DNA of 64,000 nucleotides from Paracoccus sp. R12_2 (GTDB taxonomy: Bacteria; Pseudomonadota; Alphaproteobacteria; Rhodobacterales; Rhodobacteraceae): positions 62,001 through 126,000 of the forward strand of contig NZ_JAGHRA010000012.1 of the NCBI RefSeq assembly GCF_017744015.1, in the 5' to 3' direction. Each line of letters begins with the position of its first letter. The first letter of the stretch is position 1. Of this stretch, positions 1 through 9,143 are shown in pieces. A program made the translations under genes and the position numbers. The notes under the pieces were generated by a model. The model ran no database searches, was not told where the DNA came from, and was given only the letters and a program-made list of their open reading frames with translations.

Positions 1-1
1 C

Positions 2-883
2 ACCGCCCTGGCGCTGGCCTTTCAGCCGATGCGCCGGCTTGGCGGGCTGGCCGGCACGTGGCAGACCGCTGCCGCCAGCCTGGAACGGATCTACGAGGTG
101 TTCGACACCCGTTCAGGCATCGTGTCGGGGGCGCGGCGCGAGCCGCCGCCCGACATGTCGGTGGCGCTGCGGGATGTGTGGCTGTCCTATGACGGTCAGC
201 CGGTGCTGCGCGGTCTGGACTTCACTGCCGAGGCCGGGCGCACCACCGCGCTGGTCGGACCGTCGGGGGCCGGCAAGTCCACCGTCTTCAACCTGCTGAC
301 CCGGATGGTCGATCCCGACAGCGGCAGCGTGTCTCTGGGGGGGATACCGGTGTCGGACTATGATCTGGGCGTGCTGCGGGATCAGTTTTCGACCGTGGCG
401 CAGGAATCGGCGCTGTTCGACGAATCCCTGCGTGACAATATCCTGATGGGCCGACCGGGCGCGGATGATCAGGCCCTGACCGCCGCGCTGCAGGCGGCCC
501 ATGTCACCGATTTCGTCGATCCCATGGGGCGCGGTCTGGACAGTCCCGCCGGCCCGCGCGGTTCGTCGTTGTCGGGTGGTCAGCGCCAGCGCATCGCGAT
601 TGCGCGGGCGGTTCTGCGCGATGCGCCGATCCTGCTGCTGGACGAGGCGACCAGCGCGCTGGACACCGCCAGCGAACGGCTGGTGCAGGACGCGCTGGAC
701 AGGTTGTCGGCGGGGCGGACCACGCTGGTCATCGCGCACCGGCTGTCCACCATCCGAAATGCCGACAAGATCGTCGTGATCGAGGCGGGACGGGTTGTCG
801 AGCAAGGCAGCCATGACCAGTTGATGGCAAAGGCCGGGGCCTATGCCCGGCTTGTGGCACTGCAATTCGGAGACGAGCTATGA
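2..883 (+). CDS. ABC transporter, C-terminal ATPase part (5' end outside window)
   Basis: The reading frame is open from base 2, so this is the C-terminal 293 residues of a longer protein. It carries a complete nucleotide-binding domain: Walker A GPSGAGKST (257-283), signature LSGGQRQRIAIARA, Walker B ILLLDEATSALD and the H-loop IAHRLST. The few residues before it look like the end of a membrane domain, which suggests an MsbA-type half exporter with fused permease and ATPase that works as an inner-membrane dimer. The substrate cannot be told from this part. Its stop overlaps the start of the next gene (ATGA at 880), so the two are probably translationally coupled. Confidence 0.88.
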   Translation, partial: TALALAFQPMRRLGGLAGTWQTAAASLERIYEVFDTRSGIVSGARREPPPDMSVALRDVWLSYDGQPVLRGLDFTAEAGRTTALVGPSGAGKSTVFNLLTRMVDPDSGSVSLGGIPVSDYDLGVLRDQFSTVAQESALFDESLRDNILMGRPGADDQALTAALQAAHVTDFVDPMGRGLDSPAGPRGSSLSGGQRQRIAIARAVLRDAPILLLDEATSALDTASERLVQDALDRLSAGRTTLVIAHRLSTIRNADKIVVIEAGRVVEQGSHDQLMAKAGAYARLVALQFGDEL

Positions 884-1599
884 ACCGCAAGATCATTCGC
901 GTTACGGGTGAGGATCGCGTCGAATTCCTGCAAGGGCTGGTCACGAACGACGTGACGCGGGCGCCGTGCTGGGCTGCGATGCTGACACCGCAGGGCAAGT
1001 ATCTGGCGGATTTCCTGATCGTGCCAGGCGACGATGCGCTGCTGCTGGATGTCGATGCGGGGCTGGCTGACGACCTGATCCGGCGATTGTCGATGTACAA
1101 GCTGAGGTCCAGGGTCGAATTGCAGCCGACGGACATGACCGTCGCCCGCGGGACCGGTCCGGTGCCTGACGGCGCCATCGCCGATCCGCGCCACGATGCC
1201 CTTGGCTGGCGAGATTATGGACAGACGGGCGATGACGGCAGCGACTGGGATGCGATCAGGGTCGAGCACTGCATCCCCGAGACGCTGATCGAACTGATCC
1301 CGAACGAGACGTTCATCCTGGAGGTCGGTTTCGAGCGTCTTCACGGCGTCGATTTCCGCAAGGGATGCTATGTCGGGCAGGAAGTCACCGCGCGGATGAA
1401 GCACAAGGCCGAGCTGCGCAAGGGTCTGACCACCCTGCGGGTCGAGGGCGAGGCACCGGTCGGCACCCAGATCACCCGCGACGGGCGTGCGGTCGGCACG
1501 CTGTTCACCCAGTCGGGCGGGCGGGGCCTTGCGCATGTCCGCTTTGACCGGCTGGGTGACGGCATGGAGGCTGGCCCGGCCCGCATCTTCGCCGCATGA
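880..1599 (+). CDS. ygfZ: YgfZ/GcvT-type folate-binding protein
   Basis: A 239-residue protein of the YgfZ family, folate-dependent factors that help build or repair certain iron-sulfur enzymes in the cytoplasm (family knowledge). The diagnostic motif KGCYVGQE is present near residue 165, with the Cys that is essential in YgfZ; the N-terminus (RVEFLQGLVTNDV) is also typical. The start overlaps the ABC gene stop by four bases and the stop overlaps the dinB start in the same way, so three genes form a tight chain. The length is normal to slightly short for the family. Confidence in the family is high; the exact client proteins are unknown. Confidence 0.9.
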   Translation: MNRKIIRVTGEDRVEFLQGLVTNDVTRAPCWAAMLTPQGKYLADFLIVPGDDALLLDVDAGLADDLIRRLSMYKLRSRVELQPTDMTVARGTGPVPDGAIADPRHDALGWRDYGQTGDDGSDWDAIRVEHCIPETLIELIPNETFILEVGFERLHGVDFRKGCYVGQEVTARMKHKAELRKGLTTLRVEGEAPVGTQITRDGRAVGTLFTQSGGRGLAHVRFDRLGDGMEAGPARIFAA

Positions 1600-2741
1600 G
1601 CCGTGGGGCCGACATGGCCCCCGACGCGCAGCCCACGCTGCGCAAGATCATCCATATCGACATGGACGCGTTCTATGCCTCGGTCGAGCAGCGCGATCAC
1701 CCCGAACTGCGCGGCACGCCCGTCGCGGTCGGCGGCTCCAGCCTGCGCGGCGTGGTCGCGGCCGCCAGCTATGAGGCGCGGGTGTTCGGGGTGCGATCCG
1801 CCATGCCGTCTGTCACGGCAAAACGTCTGTGCCCGGACCTGATCTTCGTCAAGCACCGCTTCGATGTCTATCGCGAGGTCAGCGCCCAGATCCGCGACAT
1901 CTTCGCCGACTACACGCCGTTGATCGAGCCGCTTTCGCTGGACGAAGCCTATCTGGACGTGACCGACCATCTGTGGCCCGGACAGACCGCGACCCAGGTC
2001 GCCAAAGAGATCCGCGCGCGAATCCTGCAGGCGACCTGCCTGACGGCCAGCGCGGGGGTCAGCTATAACAAGTTTCTGGCCAAGTTGGCCTCGGACCAGA
2101 ACAAGCCCGACGGGCTTTGCGTCATTCCGCCTGAACGCGGCCCCGATTTCGTGTTGCACCTGCCGGTCGGCAAGTTTCACGGCATCGGCCCTGCGACCGC
2201 GTCGAAGATGAACGCGATGGGGATCGAAACGGGCGCCGACCTGCGCGCGCAGGATCTGGATTTTCTGACCCGTCGCTTTGGCAAGGCGGGGCAATATTAC
2301 TGGAATATCTCACGCGGGATCGACCACCGGCAGGTCCGGCCAGAGCGGATCCGCAAATCCGTCGGCGCCGAGAACACCTATTTCACCGACCTGATGACGC
2401 TCGAGGCGGCCGATGACGCGCTCGCTCCCCTGGCGCGCAAGGTGTGGGACCATGTCAGCCGCCATCGCCTGCAGGGGCGGACGGTCACGGCCAAGGTCAA
2501 GTTTTCTGATTTTCAGCAAATCACACGGGCGCGCAGCCTGCCGCGCCCGGTCGGCTCTGAGGCCGAGTTGCTGGATCAGGCCTGCGCGCTGATCCGGCAG
2601 GTGCTGCCCGACCCGCGCGGGGCACGGCTGCTTGGCGTCACCTTGTCGGGCTTTCTGGACATCGCGCCTGATGAGCCCGCCCAGCTTGACCTGTTCGCCC
2701 CCCAGGCCGCGCCTGGCCAAGAGCCGGGCGGCGTGTCCTAG
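1596..2741 (+). CDS. dinB: DNA polymerase IV (Y-family)
   Basis: A 381-residue Y-family polymerase, used for translesion synthesis across damaged template. The N-terminus IIHIDMDAFYASVEQRD holds the first catalytic Asp and the steric gate region; the palm motif SLDEAYLDVT gives the second acidic pair; the HhH region (FHGIGPATASKMNAMGI) and the little-finger domain follow. The C-terminus ends AQLDLFAP, a plausible beta-clamp binding peptide of the QLxLF type. The start overlaps ygfZ by four bases. A second ATG six codons in (1614) is also possible. The 3' end overlaps the convergent DoxX gene by four bases. No LexA box was identified upstream. Confidence 0.93.
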   Translation: MSRGADMAPDAQPTLRKIIHIDMDAFYASVEQRDHPELRGTPVAVGGSSLRGVVAAASYEARVFGVRSAMPSVTAKRLCPDLIFVKHRFDVYREVSAQIRDIFADYTPLIEPLSLDEAYLDVTDHLWPGQTATQVAKEIRARILQATCLTASAGVSYNKFLAKLASDQNKPDGLCVIPPERGPDFVLHLPVGKFHGIGPATASKMNAMGIETGADLRAQDLDFLTRRFGKAGQYYWNISRGIDHRQVRPERIRKSVGAENTYFTDLMTLEAADDALAPLARKVWDHVSRHRLQGRTVTAKVKFSDFQQITRARSLPRPVGSEAELLDQACALIRQVLPDPRGARLLGVTLSGFLDIAPDEPAQLDLFAPQAAPGQEPGGVS

Positions 2742-3103
2742 CGCCAGATCACCCACCGCCCCGGACCTTGGGCCGCCAGGATCAGCAGACCGCCCGCGAT
2801 GGCCCAATTCTTGACAAAGATGGTGACCTGCCACGGGTCGGCCCGCAGCTGCCAGTGAAACCAGCTGGTCGCCATGCAATAGACCGCCATCACCGCGGCC
2901 CAGATCCCGACGCGCGGCCCCAGGACCAAGGCCAGCGCGGCGATGGCGTCAAAGACCGCCACCGGCCAGATCAACGCACCGGGCAAGCCGATCCCGGTGA
3001 TCATCTGTGCGGCGGGGGCCGGGTCGGCGAATTTCTGCACCGCGCCGCCCAGAAACAGCAGCGCGATGAGGATGCGCCCGATCAGATTGGTCGCATCGCG
3101 CAT
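2738..3103 (-). CDS. DoxX family membrane protein
   Basis: A 121-residue membrane protein with about four hydrophobic segments. The N-terminal pattern IGRILIALLFLGGAVQKFAD is typical of DoxX/YphA-like proteins, small inner-membrane proteins often tied to redox balance but without one agreed function. It is a single gene convergent with dinB, its last four bases overlapping the dinB stop. It stands alone upstream of efp on the same strand. I assign only the family; a specific role would be a guess. Confidence 0.75.
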   Translation of the reverse strand: MRDATNLIGRILIALLFLGGAVQKFADPAPAAQMITGIGLPGALIWPVAVFDAIAALALVLGPRVGIWAAVMAVYCMATSWFHWQLRADPWQVTIFVKNWAIAGGLLILAAQGPGRWVIWR

Positions 3104-3181
3104 GGGCTTTCTCCGAAAATGCGGGGGCAGGGCGGCCGTCCCGCGCCCGTGATGTTCGGATCGGACGCGGTCGGGGCGGCC

Positions 3182-3745
3182 TCAGGCCCGTTCGCTGTAT
3201 TCGAACATCTCGGTGTTCACGACGATGTCTTCACCTTCGCCCACGAAAGGCGGGATCATGATGCGCACGCCGTTGTCGAGGATGGCAGGCTTGTAGCTGT
3301 TCGCCGCCGTCTGGCCCTTCACCACCGGCTCGGTCTCGGTGACCTTGCAGGTGACTTTCTGCGGGATCGACACCGACAGCGCCTCGTCGCCGTAATATTC
3401 GATGGTTGCGGTCATCCCGTCCTGAAGGAAGGGCCGACGTTCACCCAGCAGATCGGCATCAAGCTCGGTCTGTTCGAACGTTTCGCTGTCCATGAAGACC
3501 AGCCGGCCGTCGGTCTCGTACAGGAATTGCTGGTCCTTCTGATCCAGACGCACGCGTTCGACCTTGTCCTCGCTGCGGAACCGTTCGTTCAGCTTGCGAC
3601 CGTCGCGAAGGTTCTTCAGCTCGACCTGCGCAAAGGCCCCGCCCTTGCCGGGTTTGACGTGATTGACTTTCACGGCGGCCCACAGGCCGCCGTCATGTTC
3701 CAGCACGTTGCCGGGGCGAATTTCGTTGCCGTTTATCTTGGGCAT
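3182..3745 (-). CDS. efp: Elongation factor P
   Basis: A 187-residue elongation factor P, which binds the ribosome between P and E sites to relieve stalling at polyproline. The N-terminus [14 protein letters not shown], the KOW-like domain, the loop KPGKGGAF with the tip lysine that is modified in many bacteria, and the C-terminal OB domain ([10 protein letters not shown] onward) are all present. A longer frame exists to 3844 but its extra 33 residues are unrelated to EF-P; the ATG at 3745 gives the normal length. The gene is monocistronic, divergent from the small protein at 4109. EF-P is important here because the genome carries long proline-containing repeats (see 37838). Confidence 0.96.
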   Translation of the reverse strand: MPKINGNEIRPGNVLEHDGGLWAAVKVNHVKPGKGGAFAQVELKNLRDGRKLNERFRSEDKVERVRLDQKDQQFLYETDGRLVFMDSETFEQTELDADLLGERRPFLQDGMTATIEYYGDEALSVSIPQKVTCKVTETEPVVKGQTAANSYKPAILDNGVRIMIPPFVGEGEDIVVNTEMFEYSERA

Positions 3746-3837
3746 GAACCATACTCTGTCGGATGTTACGGAAAATCCGCGCGTCCGGGCGTTGAACGGC
3801 GGTGTCGCGTTCCTATATCCGCAGCAGCACACAGAGG

Positions 3838-3866
3838 CAACCAATACAGGATTGGCGCGTTGTCAA
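3838..3866 (-). promoter_or_regulatory. Possible efp promoter
   Basis: Read on the minus strand, a perfect TTGACA lies at 3866-3861, about 115 bases before the efp start. The matching -10 is poor (TATTGG at 14 bases, TGGTTG at 17), so only the -35 half is convincing. Assignment to efp is by position. Confidence 0.3.
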
Positions 3867-4108
3867 GGCAGGATCAGCGGCGATCCGCCGCCGATCCCGG
3901 CAATGACATGTAAATTTCTTCTGAGTTTTACATGGAATGCGGGCTATGCATGGCAGCTATGCGGTTGCGGGAATATCGAATCGGCGGGGTTCTGGTCTAT
4001 TGCAGGCGGCACCGTCGAAGAAACGGAAAGAAAAAACGCGGGGTTGCGTCATGTTCCTCCCGCAAGGGCCTTGGTGACCCGAGGTCCGCATAAGAATGGA
4101 CGAATGGA

Positions 4109-4435
4109 ATGCGTGATTTTGTTGACGGCTCAGCTTTCAATTTCGAACAAGGCCAGCGCGCCCGCAAGCTTTTTGCGGCCGTGGTGCTGGCGGCGCTGGA
4201 TGATGCCATCGCCGATGACAAGAAATACGGTAACGGCCCCGACCAGATCGCGCGTTGGGCCCGGTCCCGCGATGGTCGCGAAGTGCTGAGCTGTGCCGGC
4301 ATCGATCCGAACGAACGGGTCGTGAAGGGCCTGATGGAATTCGTGTCCAAGGGTGTCCGCACATCGGTCGCCTTGTCGCGCGAGGAAAGCGAACGCCGCA
4401 TGGCCGCCGAGGCGGAAGAGGCCGAGGCCGCCTGA
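4109..4435 (+). CDS. Small conserved alphaproteobacterial protein (DUF6280-like)
   Basis: A 108-residue soluble protein, start MRDFVDGSAFNFEQGQRA, with an acidic, alanine-rich helical tail (EESERRMAAEAEEAEAA). I recognise it as the short protein conserved across Rhodobacterales usually labelled DUF6280; its function is unknown. It is monocistronic, with about 360 bases between it and the divergent efp and a strong intrinsic terminator 33 bases after its stop. The clean terminator and strong conservation of the family suggest a well-expressed housekeeping gene. No catalytic motif is visible. Confidence 0.8.
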   Translation: MRDFVDGSAFNFEQGQRARKLFAAVVLAALDDAIADDKKYGNGPDQIARWARSRDGREVLSCAGIDPNERVVKGLMEFVSKGVRTSVALSREESERRMAAEAEEAEAA

Positions 4436-4467
4436 TCCGCGTCTGCCTTCCCGCATGAAGAACCCAT

Positions 4468-4495
4468 GCCGCCCTTCGGGGCGGCTCTTTTTTTT
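4468..4495 (+). terminator. Rho-independent terminator
   Basis: Perfect 7-bp stem GCCGCCC / GGGCGGC around a TTCG tetraloop (4468-4485), followed by TC and eight T residues to 4495. It ends the 108-residue gene at 4109-4435 and separates it from the convergent kinase gene. Confidence 0.93.
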
Positions 4496-4532
4496 CCGGC
4501 ATGTGCTGCCGGGGCCTGCTTCGGGGGCTGCG

Positions 4533-5501
4533 TCAGATCCGGGTGACAACGCGTTCGGCGAACATGCGTTCGACGTCATGGGCGTGGCACAGCTCGGTCG
4601 CCGGTGTCATGACCGCAGCCGAGGCGGCTGCGGCACCAAGTGCAAGCGCCTCTTCCACGGGCCATTCGCGGGCCCGGGCCAGGACGAACCCCGCCACGAA
4701 ACTGTCCCCTGCGCCGACCGCGCTGACCACCCTTACGCGCGCTGCCTCGGCATGCCACGCGCCGTCGGGGCCGGCGATCACCGACCCGTCTGCGCCACGG
4801 GCGACGATGACGGACCTGGCGGCACCTTCCCTGACCAGCACGGCGGCGAATGCGGCGCTGTCGCTGCGCAAGGGCAGGGGGCGGCCCGCCAGTGCCTCGG
4901 CTTCGTGGCTGTCCATGCGCAGCACATCGACCGGTGTTGACGAACCTGCAAGCGCCTGCAGCGCCTCCCCTGACGTGTCGACCAGCAGCCGCGCCCGGCC
5001 ATCCTTGAGGCGCACGGTCAGCATCTGTTCGAAGCCGGGTGCAACGCCCGGCGGGTTGGACCCCGAGACGACCACCCAGCCGCCCGCGCGCGCGGTTTCC
5101 GAAATCGCTGACATCATGTCGGAGACATGGGTCGTGTGCCATTCAGGGCCGGGCATGACGAAACGATACTGGCTGCCCGTTGTGCGATCGGTGACCGCCA
5201 GCGATTGTCGCGTCTCGCCGGGCGCGGTCAGGCGCAGGATGGACAGCCCGTCGGATTTCAGCAGATCCGCGATCCGGGTGCCGGTCGCGCCGCCAAGCGC
5301 GACCATCGCCGTGGACTGCCCTCCCAGAATCTTGATCGCGCGGCTGACATTGATGCCGCCGCCGCCGGGATCGACAACCGGCTTGTCACAGCGCAGCTTG
5401 AGGTCCGGGCGCACCTCGTCGGCGGCGGTGGACAGGTCCAGCGCCGGATTCAGCGTGACCGTCAGGATCGGGGCCTGGGTCTCGCTGCCGGGCAGGGTCA
5501 T
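4533..5501 (-). CDS. PfkB-family phosphofructokinase / hexose-phosphate kinase
   Basis: A 322-residue ribokinase-fold kinase. The N-terminal LTVTLNPALDLS, the KLRC and PGGGGINVSRAI signatures, the QYRFVMPGPEW segment and the C-terminal anion-hole motif VGAGDSFVAG follow the order seen in E. coli Pfk-2 and its relatives FruK and LacC. It should phosphorylate a sugar phosphate (fructose-6-P, fructose-1-P or tagatose-6-P) in the cytoplasm; sequence alone does not fix which, though the overall pattern is closest to Pfk-2. The ATG at 5501 overlaps the upstream metallopeptidase stop (ATGA), so I prefer it to the GTG at 5510. The two genes form an operon. Confidence 0.85.
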   Translation of the reverse strand: MTLPGSETQAPILTVTLNPALDLSTAADEVRPDLKLRCDKPVVDPGGGGINVSRAIKILGGQSTAMVALGGATGTRIADLLKSDGLSILRLTAPGETRQSLAVTDRTTGSQYRFVMPGPEWHTTHVSDMMSAISETARAGGWVVVSGSNPPGVAPGFEQMLTVRLKDGRARLLVDTSGEALQALAGSSTPVDVLRMDSHEAEALAGRPLPLRSDSAAFAAVLVREGAARSVIVARGADGSVIAGPDGAWHAEAARVRVVSAVGAGDSFVAGFVLARAREWPVEEALALGAAAASAAVMTPATELCHAHDVERMFAERVVTRI

Positions 5502-5905
5502 TCCCACCACCTGTCGATATGCGCGATGTCGTCGTCGGACCAGCCGAAATGATGGGCCAGTTCATGCGTGACGACGTGGGTGATCAGCTCGCCCAGGGTC
5601 ACGTTTCCGCGCGCCGCCCATTCGTCCAGCAAGGGGCGGCGGAACAGCCAGACGATGTCCGGCCCTTCGGGCTGATCGGCCACCGATTTCTCGGTCACCG
5701 GGATGCCGTCGTACAGCCCGGTCAGTTCGAACGGATCGTCGATCTGCAGTTCGTCCAGCACGTCGTCGGGCGCGAATTCGGCGACCCGGATCGCGACATC
5801 CTGTGCGTGCCCCGCGAACCTTGCCGGCAGCGTGACCAGCGCGGCCCGTGCCATGGCCTCGATCTCGTTCGCGTCAGGTGCCCTGATCCCGTCCCAGTCC
5901 GTCAT
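5498..5905 (-). CDS. Small zincin-like metallopeptidase family protein
   Basis: A 135-residue protein with the zinc protease motif HELAHHFGWSDDDI (HExxH plus a downstream acidic residue), typical of the minimal 'metallopeptidase family protein' (zincin_1, PF06262). These small cytoplasmic zincins are common in Rhodobacteraceae and have no established substrate. The ATG at 5905 follows AGGAGG with a five-base gap, which decides the start over the in-frame GTG at 5911 that sits inside the ribosome binding site. It is the first gene of a two-gene operon with the PfkB-type kinase. Confidence 0.82.
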   Translation of the reverse strand: MTDWDGIRAPDANEIEAMARAALVTLPARFAGHAQDVAIRVAEFAPDDVLDELQIDDPFELTGLYDGIPVTEKSVADQPEGPDIVWLFRRPLLDEWAARGNVTLGELITHVVTHELAHHFGWSDDDIAHIDRWWE

Positions 5906-5983
5906 CCACACCTCCTGCGTTCATTCCCTGATATGGACAAGAATCGGCTTCTGTGAAAGAGCAACGGCAACAGGAGACAGCCC

Positions 5984-7306
5984 ATGACCACCACCCGCTT
6001 CGCACCGTCACCCACCGGCAACATCCATGTCGGAAACCTGCGGACCGCGTTGTTCAACTATCTGATCGCGCGAAAGGCTGGCGGCACCTTCATCCTGCGC
6101 CTTGATGATACCGATCAGGAACGCAGCAAGGAGGAATATGCCGATGGGATCAAGCGGGATCTGGAATGGCTGGGTCTGCACTGGGACCGTGTCGAACGGC
6201 AGTCGCTGCGTCTGGACCGTTACGCCGAGGTTGCGCGGCAATTGCGCGAATCGGGTCGGCTTTACGAGGTGTTCGAAACCCCGACCGAACTGGATCTGAA
6301 GCGCAAGAAGCAGCTGAACATGGGCAAGCCCCCGGTCTATGACCGCACCGGCCTGAACCTGTCGGACGCGGACAAGGATCGGCTGCGCGCCGAGGGCCGC
6401 GACGGCTACTGGCGCTTTCGTCTGGATCACCAGCGGATCGAATGGGATGACGGCATCCTGGGCGACATCTCGATCGACGCGGCCTCGGTCAGCGATCCGG
6501 TGCTGATCCGTGCCGACGGGCAGGTTCTTTATACCTTCGCGTCATCGGTGGACGACACCGATATGGGCGTGACCGACATCGTGCGCGGATCGGATCACGT
6601 GACCAATACCGCGACGCAGATCCAGATCATTCAGGCGATCGGCGGAACACCCCCCAACTTCGCCCATCACAGCCTTCTGACCGGTGCCAAGGGCGAAGAG
6701 CTGTCCAAGCGGATCGGCGCGCTGTCGCTGAAGGATCTGCGCGAAGCTGGCGTGGCGCCAGAGGCGCTGCTGTCGCTGATGGCGCGGCTTGGGTCGGGTC
6801 AGCCGGTGACGCTGGCAGGTCTTGACGAATTGGCTGACGAGTTCGACTTGTCCCGGTTCGGCGCATCGCCTACCAAGTTCGATGCCGAGGATCTGTGGCC
6901 ACTGACCCGTGAAAAGACCCAGTCGCTGCCGTTCGAGGCGGTCGAGGACCGGATCCTCGCGCTTGGCGTCCCGAATGAACAGGCCGCGCGGTTCTGGCGC
7001 GTGACGTCAAAGAACATCACCACGCTGGACGATCTGGCCGGATGGTGGCGCATCTTCAGCACCGGGGCCGATCCGCAGATCGAACCCGAGGATGCCGATT
7101 TCATCGCAGATGCGATGGCGCTGCTGCCGCCGCCGCCCTACGAAGATGACACTTGGGCCACGTGGACCGCGCAGGTGAAGGCCGCGACCGGCCGCAAGGG
7201 CAAGGGGCTGTTCATGCCGCTGCGCAAGGCCGTCACGGGGCAGGCGCACGGTCCCGAGATGGCCGACCTGATGCCGCTGCTGCAGGTGGTGAAGGCGCGC
7301 GGATAG
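5984..7306 (+). CDS. gltX: Glutamate-tRNA ligase
   Basis: A 440-residue class I aminoacyl-tRNA synthetase. The HIGH-type motif PSPTGNIHVGNLRTALFNY is at the N-terminus and the KMSKS-type loop appears as ELSKRIGAL near residue 240; the C-terminal helical domain for anticodon recognition follows. Many Rhodobacteraceae have two GltX paralogues, one of which may also charge tRNA-Gln; this sequence does not settle which one it is. The ATG at 5984 follows an AGGAG-type site. It is monocistronic, with tRNA-Met 240 bases downstream on the same strand. Confidence 0.93.
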   Translation: MTTTRFAPSPTGNIHVGNLRTALFNYLIARKAGGTFILRLDDTDQERSKEEYADGIKRDLEWLGLHWDRVERQSLRLDRYAEVARQLRESGRLYEVFETPTELDLKRKKQLNMGKPPVYDRTGLNLSDADKDRLRAEGRDGYWRFRLDHQRIEWDDGILGDISIDAASVSDPVLIRADGQVLYTFASSVDDTDMGVTDIVRGSDHVTNTATQIQIIQAIGGTPPNFAHHSLLTGAKGEELSKRIGALSLKDLREAGVAPEALLSLMARLGSGQPVTLAGLDELADEFDLSRFGASPTKFDAEDLWPLTREKTQSLPFEAVEDRILALGVPNEQAARFWRVTSKNITTLDDLAGWWRIFSTGADPQIEPEDADFIADAMALLPPPPYEDDTWATWTAQVKAATGRKGKGLFMPLRKAVTGQAHGPEMADLMPLLQVVKARG

Positions 7307-7504
7307 CGACCCGTGTGGGCGCAGCGTCAGCGACGGTTCCAGCGCTGGAAACGTCTCTGATCTATGTTCTGCCAAGCGACCGTCAATGTTGTTTTCCGCA
7401 ATTCTGCGACATCGGACTGGACGGGCTGCGTCGGCGGATTTCAGGCGGCACAACAAGATGAGGCACGGCGTCGGAGTTTGTTCGGATCTGTCCCAGAAAA
7501 CCGC

Positions 7505-7532
7505 TTGACGCCCCCTGCGCCACCCCTTACAT
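7505..7532 (+). promoter_or_regulatory. tRNA-Met promoter
   Basis: TTGACG at 7505-7510 and TTACAT at 7527-7532 with a 16-base spacer. The -10 ends 14 bases before the mature tRNA 5' end, the usual geometry for a stable RNA promoter. Confidence 0.65.
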
Positions 7533-7546
7533 CGCCCCACACCCGT

Positions 7547-7623
7547 GGCGGAGTAGCTCAGTTGGTTAGAGCAGAGGAATCATAATCCTTGTGTCGGGGG
7601 TTCAAATCCCTCCTCCGCTACCA
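7547..7623 (+). tRNA. tRNA-Met (CAU)
   Basis: Full cloverleaf: acceptor 7547-7553 pairing with 7613-7619, D arm from GCTC at 7556, anticodon loop ATCATAA at 7579-7585 with CAT at 7581-7583, T loop TTCAAAT at 7601-7607 on a 5-bp stem, discriminator A at 7620 and encoded CCA. The body is like the elongator tRNA-Met of this group; the initiator form would start with C and an unpaired first base. A lysidine-modified tRNA-Ile2 also has CAT but normally a different acceptor stem. Confidence 0.93.
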
Positions 7624-8401
7624 TCTTTCCCCGTTGGAATTCATAGCCGAACTCGTCGAGGGGCGATCCCTTCGAAAGATTTGTCTTGATAGCGCAGCCT
7701 GAGATCCGCAATGCGTGATCAGGGCAACCTGGCGCCCCAGCAACGGCAGGAGCGTGCCGGACAGACCTGAGGCGCGCCTGATCGGTGGCCGGTTGACGAT
7801 CTGTCCCGAATTCTGGACCGGCGGGATGCCGCGCTAACATTCGGCATGGCGGGCATCGCCCCCGCATCGATGTCATCGCCCGTTCCCGTCCGTCTACAAC
7901 TACCTCAGCCTTGGTCTGGCGGCCTTCTCCGGGCTTTCCAAAGTGGAAATTGTCAACGTCGGGACACACCGCGGGGGCGTCGCCACCGATCCGATACATC
8001 CTGTACGAACGGTTCACCAGGCGAGCCGGTGTCCATAAAGAATATAACGACGATCCAAGGCCTGTATATCGGCCTTGACGGCGGCGGCGATCGTTTCTTC
8101 GGCCAGCCATTCGACCATTTGTCTTGGCAGTCGTGGCACTGCGTGTGGTCGTTCCCCGTCAAGCGTTTTCAGGGTGATCCTGCCCGCTCTATCGAGGAAG
8201 AGCGCCTTGCCGGTCTTTCGCAAGGGATCAGTTGGACCATTACCGCTGGCGTACGCTATAGAAAATTGGTTCGGGTATCGCACGGAAAGAACATGCAAAT
8301 CGCGACCATGGGCATGATGGGTGGCCATGCCAATGGGCTGCAGGTCATCGACTCCTTCTGCAGCGACCGTGCGCGTCAATCAATATCAGAGGCGTCGGCC
8401 A
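7624..8401 (+). other. Gene-poor stretch with degenerate sequence
   Basis: No intact gene can be supported in these 780 bases directly after tRNA-Met. Frames on both strands are open only in part and have no convincing starts or families. A minus-strand frame at 8014-8379 has protein-like composition but no motif I can name. The tract looks like decayed coding DNA, in keeping with the two gene remnants that follow. Confidence 0.5.
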
Positions 8402-8830
8402 GCAGCGGTCTTGGTCGTGCGGGCGGTGCAGAAGAAGGTCGTGTCGATCACACTTATGCCCGGATCTCGTCTGCCTGCATTCTGCACATCGATGGGACGC
8501 GTCCTGCTGGCATCGCTGCCTGAACGCGTTGTCAGGCAGAAACTGGCTTCGGGATCGCTGGTCAGGAGAACCCCGTACACGGAAACTGACCCCGAAAAAC
8601 TCATTCAGATTTTGCGCGATGTAAGAGAGAGCGGATTCTCGGTGATCGATCAGGAAGTCGAAGTGGGGCTGCCTTCCATCGCGGTGCCGGTCCTTAACAG
8701 CCGGGGGGACGTCGTAGCAGCGATCAATCCGGGTCTGCCTGCAATGGCGGGCGATACCGGCGAGATCGTGGAACGGTATCTTCAGCCGTTGATCGACTTG
8801 CAGGCTGAACTGAAATGGGTGCTGGTATGA
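8402..8830 (+). pseudogene. IclR-family regulator, effector-domain remnant
   Basis: The frame ending at 8830 matches the C-terminal ligand-binding domain of IclR regulators of the PcaR/PobR type: SRLPAFCTSMGRVLLASLPE, then TDPEKLIQILRDVRESGFS, then GLPSIAVPVLNSRGDVVAAI. The N-terminal winged-helix domain (about 90-130 residues) is absent; upstream in-frame sequence (from 8321) is unrelated. So the remnant probably cannot bind DNA and is a 5'-truncated pseudogene. Full-length relatives control aromatic acid (beta-ketoadipate) catabolism. Confidence 0.75.
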
Positions 8831-8939
8831 AGCTCGGTCATGTCATCACCCGCGTGAAGCTGCGCGGCAGTCAAGGTTCGACCAAGAACATCCGGTGCAG
8901 ACAATTGCGCACGAGCATCGGATAAGTGACAATGAGCTA

Positions 8940-9143
8940 TCAGCTTCCTCCTCTGAACGCGCCCGAGACGAAGGTCCGCCCGGCGCAATGAAGGATGACG
9001 AGCCTGACATCGTCACACGCCTCGATCTTCTCGGCCGCATCCTTGAGCCCCGCGCGCACGGCCCGATTAAGCGCGTTCACGGGAGGGTTGTCGATCTCGA
9101 CATGGGCGATGTCGTCGTGGATAGTCAGCGTGACTGGGGGCAT
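8940..9143 (-). pseudogene. Enoyl-CoA hydratase / FadB-like N-terminal remnant
   Basis: From an ATG at 9143 with a GGAG site, about 60 residues match the N-terminus of crotonases as found in 3-hydroxyacyl-CoA dehydrogenase fusions (VTLTIHDDIAHVEIDNPPVNAL, ending AGRTFVSGA). The frame then breaks into unrelated sequence and stops, losing the rest of the active site. It is a 3'-truncated fragment lying opposite and downstream of the IclR remnant; the two may once have belonged to one acyl-CoA or aromatic catabolic locus. Confidence 0.7.

Noticed and set aside
7580..8110. Minus-strand frame ending VAEEGFEPPTQGL
   Set aside because: This C-terminus is a familiar artefact of reading antisense through a tRNA gene, here tRNA-Met.
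8014..8379. Minus-strand 121-codon frame as a second IclR effector-domain remnant
   Set aside because: It has some protein-like pattern, but the family signatures are too weak to name it.
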